In this document: piece by piece, positions 3,597-6,505 of the stretch | How the letters are laid out: every line of letters starts with the position of its first letter | Numbering within the stretch: position 1 is the stretch's first letter | From: Bacteroidota bacterium | GTDB lineage: Bacteria; Bacteroidota; Bacteroidia; UKL13-3 | Length of the DNA: 6,505 nucleotides | Reading direction: 5' to 3' | NCBI GenBank assembly: GCA_947460565.1 | Contig: CANHJJ010000109.1 | Span: 1 to 6,505 of the forward strand | Position numbers and translations under genes: made by a program | Notes under the pieces: model-generated | Seen by the model: the letters and a program-made list of their open reading frames with translations, nothing else | Database searches by the model: none | Told to the model about the DNA's origin: nothing

Positions 3597-6505
3597 ATGC
3601 CTATCAAAAAACTACTCGTTGCCAACCGTGGCGAAATTGCCATCCGCGTTTTTCGTGCTGCCACCGAACTTAACATAAGAACCGTAGCGGTTTATACATA
3701 CGAAGACCGATACAGTCTTCATAGATATAAAGCCGATGAGAGCTACCAAATAGGAAAAGAAACTGACCCATTAAAGCCATACTTGGATATTGAAGAAATT
3801 ATCCATGTGGCCAAAAGTGAAAAAGTGGACGCCATTCATCCAGGTTACGGATTTTTAAGTGAAAACGCTCATTTTGCTGCTCGATGCCGAGAGGAGAGTA
3901 TCATATTTATAGGCCCTGACCCAGAGGTAATGAAAAGCCTTGGCGATAAGGTATTGGCTAAAAGAGTAGCTCTCGAATCAAAGGTACCTATTATAGAAGA
4001 TAGTCATATCGACTTGAAAACATTTGAGGATGCGCGCAGCGAAGCTGCGCGCATCAAATACCCCGTGATGATTAAAGCCGCTGCAGGTGGTGGCGGTCGA
4101 GGCATGCGTGTGGTGCGAAACGAGGAATCATTAGAAGCCTTATTTAATGAAGCTAGAAACGAAGCTCGCGTAGCTTTTGGTGATGATACCGTTTTCCTTG
4201 AAAAATTTATTGAAACCCCTCGTCATATTGAAGTGCAAATTGTTGGTGATAGACATGGAAATTTGATTCATTTATTTGAACGTGATTGTTCAGTTCAACG
4301 TAGGTTTCAAAAGGTAATTGAAATGGCGCCTGCACCAAATTTAAAAGCTGAAACAAAAAAAGCTCTTTATGATTATGCCCTTAAAATTTGCAAGAAAGTA
4401 AATTATAACAATGTAGGTACCGTTGAGTTTTTAGTTGACCCTCAAGAAAACGTATATTTCATCGAAGTAAATCCTCGTATCCAAGTTGAACATACCGTTA
4501 CCGAAGAGGTTACTGGTATTGATATTGTAAAAACACAAATACTCATTGCACAAGGTCATCGTTTAGATTCCCCTGAAATCAATATACTTTCTCAAAGTCA
4601 AATTAGTTGTGATGGTTATGCTGTTCAAGTTCGCATCACCACTGAAGATCCTGCCAATAATTTTAAACCCGATCATGGAACGATCATTGCATACCGCAAT
4701 GCAGGTGGGCCAGGCATTAGATTGGATGAAGGAAGTGCATATCCAAATGTAAAAATCTCTCCTTTTTTCGATTCACTTTTGGTAAAGATTACTGCCAGTG
4801 GAAAAACCCTTTCAGAAGCAAGCAATAGATTGGTTCGTGTATTGCGAGAGTTCAGAATTAGAGGAGTAAAAACCAATATCATTTTCTTAGAAAATGTGCT
4901 TCGTCATAAAGAATTTTTGGCTGGAAAAACCACAGTAAAATTCATCGAATCACATCCTGAATTGTTCAAGTTTTCAAAAGCTCTTGATAGAGGCACCAAG
5001 GCTTTACAATACATAGCAGAAGTTACTGTAAATGGAAATGAAGATGTGAAATCAATCAATCCCAACGTGCAATTTAGAAATGCAATTGTACCAGATTTCA
5101 ATCCTTATGCCGAATATCCTAAAGGATCCAGAGATAGATTGAAAGAGTTAGGCAGAGAAGGTTTTACACAATGGCTTAAAAACGAAAAGTCCATTCAATA
5201 TACGGATTGCACCATGCGTGATGCACATCAAAGTTTGCTAGCCACAAGGGTAAGAACAGCAGACATGTTGCGCATTGCAGAAAGTTTTTCCAAAAATCAT
5301 CCTGAGATATTTAGTATCGAAATGTGGGGTGGTGCTACTTTTGACGTGGCGCTTAGATTTTTGCATGAAGACCCTTGGCAACGGTTACAACTCTTAAGAG
5401 CAGCTATTCCAAATACCTTGTTTCAAATGTTAATTAGGGGATCAAATGCGGTAGGTTATAAAGCTTATCCTGATAATTTAGTTGAACGATTTATAGAAGA
5501 AAGTGGTAAAAATGGAGTAGATGTTTTCAGAATTTTCGATTCACTCAATTGGATAGAAGGTATGCGAGTAAGCATCGATGCCGTGAATGAAAGAACTGAA
5601 GGATTGGCAGAGGCTTGTATTGCTTATACAGGTGACTTCCTTAACCCTGAGAAAAACCAAAAATTCAATCTGAACTATTACCTCGATTTAGCCAAACAAC
5701 TTGAAGATGCAGGGGCACATATTTTAGGTATTAAAGATATGGCAGGTCTGCTAAAACCATATCAAGCCGAAGTACTCTTAACTGAACTAAAAAAATCAAT
5801 TAGTATCCCCATTCATTTGCATACTCATGATACATCTAGCATTCAACCTGCCACATACTTAAAAGCCATAGAGGCAGGTGTGGATGTTATTGATGTGGCA
5901 TTGGCAAGTATGAGTGGTTTGACGTCTCAACCAAACTTTAATTCAATCGTTGCTATGATGGAAGGCAATGAGCGTGAACAAAAAATCAACCTGAAATCAT
6001 TAAATAAATTTAGTAACTACTGGGAAAGTATTCGCGAATATTACTATCCATTTGAAAGTGACTTGAAAGCGGGAACAGCCGAAGTTTACGACCATGAAAT
6101 TCCAGGAGGACAATACTCAAACCTTCGTCCTCAGGCCCGCAGTTTGGGTTTAGAAGATAAGTTTGAAACCATCAAAGAGAATTATGAAGTGGTAAACAAA
6201 ATGTTTGGTGACATCGTAAAAGTGACACCTTCAAGCAAAGTGGTAGGTGATATGGCTTTGTTCATGACTTCAAATGGCTATTCCGAAAAAGATATTTATG
6301 AAAAAGGAGATAGTATTAGTTTTCCTGATTCTGTAATGGAGTTATTTAGAGGAGACCTTGGACAAAATCCAGGAGGCTTCCCTCCTGCTTTATCTAAAGT
6401 TATTTTGAAATCTCAAAAAGCTTATACCGACAGGCCAAATGCCCACCTTGCCCCCGTTGATTTTGAAAAAGAATTTGAAGCCTTTCAAACACAATTCGGT
6501 CATGA
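3597..6505 (+). CDS. pyc: Pyruvate carboxylase (single-chain), C-terminus cut off by window edge
   Basis: This biotin enzyme converts pyruvate, bicarbonate and ATP to oxaloacetate, refilling the TCA cycle in the cytoplasm. The frame is open for 969 residues with no stop or frameshift; full-length enzymes have about 1150. Residues 1-450 are biotin carboxylase: KKLLVANRGEIAIRVFRA (4-21), IHPGYGFLSEN (80-90), the ATP-grasp glycine loop KAAAGGGGRGMRVV (160-173), ERDCSVQRRFQKVIE (228-242), and FIEVNPRIQVEHTVTE (288-303). Residues 531-800 are the carboxyltransferase barrel: YTDCTMRDAHQSLLATR (535-551) with metal-ligand D542, FRIFDSLN (644-651), GIKDMAGLLKP (711-721) with K712 expected to be carbamylated, HLHTHDT (740-746) with ligands H742 and H744, and SMSGLTSQPN (771-780) with catalytic T776. 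FRGDLGQNPGGFP (917-929) follows. The biotin-carrier domain (EAMKM motif) lies beyond the edge. Both catalytic halves on one chain identify pyruvate carboxylase rather than acetyl- or propionyl-CoA carboxylase. The ATG at 3597 gives the family's normal N-terminus. Confidence 0.97.
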   Translation, partial: MPIKKLLVANRGEIAIRVFRAATELNIRTVAVYTYEDRYSLHRYKADESYQIGKETDPLKPYLDIEEIIHVAKSEKVDAIHPGYGFLSENAHFAARCREESIIFIGPDPEVMKSLGDKVLAKRVALESKVPIIEDSHIDLKTFEDARSEAARIKYPVMIKAAAGGGGRGMRVVRNEESLEALFNEARNEARVAFGDDTVFLEKFIETPRHIEVQIVGDRHGNLIHLFERDCSVQRRFQKVIEMAPAPNLKAETKKALYDYALKICKKVNYNNVGTVEFLVDPQENVYFIEVNPRIQVEHTVTEEVTGIDIVKTQILIAQGHRLDSPEINILSQSQISCDGYAVQVRITTEDPANNFKPDHGTIIAYRNAGGPGIRLDEGSAYPNVKISPFFDSLLVKITASGKTLSEASNRLVRVLREFRIRGVKTNIIFLENVLRHKEFLAGKTTVKFIESHPELFKFSKALDRGTKALQYIAEVTVNGNEDVKSINPNVQFRNAIVPDFNPYAEYPKGSRDRLKELGREGFTQWLKNEKSIQYTDCTMRDAHQSLLATRVRTADMLRIAESFSKNHPEIFSIEMWGGATFDVALRFLHEDPWQRLQLLRAAIPNTLFQMLIRGSNAVGYKAYPDNLVERFIEESGKNGVDVFRIFDSLNWIEGMRVSIDAVNERTEGLAEACIAYTGDFLNPEKNQKFNLNYYLDLAKQLEDAGAHILGIKDMAGLLKPYQAEVLLTELKKSISIPIHLHTHDTSSIQPATYLKAIEAGVDVIDVALASMSGLTSQPNFNSIVAMMEGNEREQKINLKSLNKFSNYWESIREYYYPFESDLKAGTAEVYDHEIPGGQYSNLRPQARSLGLEDKFETIKENYEVVNKMFGDIVKVTPSSKVVGDMALFMTSNGYSEKDIYEKGDSISFPDSVMELFRGDLGQNPGGFPPALSKVILKSQKAYTDRPNAHLAPVDFEKEFEAFQTQFGH
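4029..4055. repeat. Perfect GC-rich 12-bp hairpin inside the pyruvate carboxylase gene
   Basis: GATGCGCGCAGC (4029-4040) and GCTGCGCGCATC (4044-4055) are exact complements around a GAA loop. It is nine whole codons (residues 145-153, DARSEAARI), so it is in frame. Its tip, GCGAAGC, is the sequence known to form an unusually stable DNA mini-hairpin. The GC content is far above the surrounding gene. Alignment from memory to other biotin carboxylases suggests no extra residues here, so it is not an obvious insertion. Confidence 0.75.

Noticed and set aside
4020..4060. Frameshift or foreign insertion in pyruvate carboxylase at the GC-rich hairpin
   Set aside because: The frame is maintained, and the spacing from the preceding helix to YPVMIKA matches my recollection of other biotin carboxylases, so no length change is evident.
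4673..5101. Two minus-strand open frames (4673-4882 and 4904-5101)
   Set aside because: Both are antisense to a continuous, well-conserved part of pyruvate carboxylase.

Overview
The window looks like the chromosome of a Bacteroidota (Bacteroidetes) bacterium. It is AT-rich. The Rho factor has the long charged N-terminal insert usual in that phylum. Several upstream regions carry promoter-like boxes of the Bacteroidetes type (TTTG about 20 bp before TAnnTTTG). The small envelope proteins on the left belong to types I recognise from Bacteroidetes genomes. Genus and species cannot be fixed from this sequence alone.

Layout. Positions 1-1459 (minus strand) hold three envelope genes. The first transcribed (1459-1085) is a small membrane-anchored Cys-rich protein read from a probable TTG start. 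After a 283-bp gap come a secreted, helical, His/Met-containing protein (801-403) and, overlapping it by 14 bp, the start of a 'CDVCGC' outer-membrane beta-barrel-like protein that runs off the left edge (416-1). The gap carries a nested palindrome of about 120 bp with a REP-like core (868-987), then a candidate promoter overlapping a perfect 14-bp palindrome (834-866). Positions 1622-3309 (minus) are rho with a clear intrinsic terminator. Positions 3310-3596 are a divergent intergenic region. Positions 3597-6505 (plus) are the first 969 residues of a single-chain pyruvate carboxylase cut by the right edge; its biotin-carrier end is outside the window.

Function. Rho and pyruvate carboxylase are core genes (transcription termination; anaplerotic oxaloacetate supply), divergently transcribed and not functionally linked. 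The three left-hand genes are the accessory and least understood part. They share an envelope location and Cys/His-rich character, and two of them overlap. I infer that they form an envelope metal-handling or redox module; the sequence does not prove it.

Most interesting non-coding signals: a 15-bp hairpin covering the first codons of the beta-barrel gene immediately after the preceding stop codon (363-395); the nested palindrome at 868-987; a -7-like box six bases before the TTG start at 1459, which suggests a leaderless mRNA; and a perfect 12-bp GC-rich hairpin with a GCGAAGC tip inside the pyruvate carboxylase reading frame (4029-4055). No CRISPR array, rRNA, tRNA or insertion-sequence transposase was seen.
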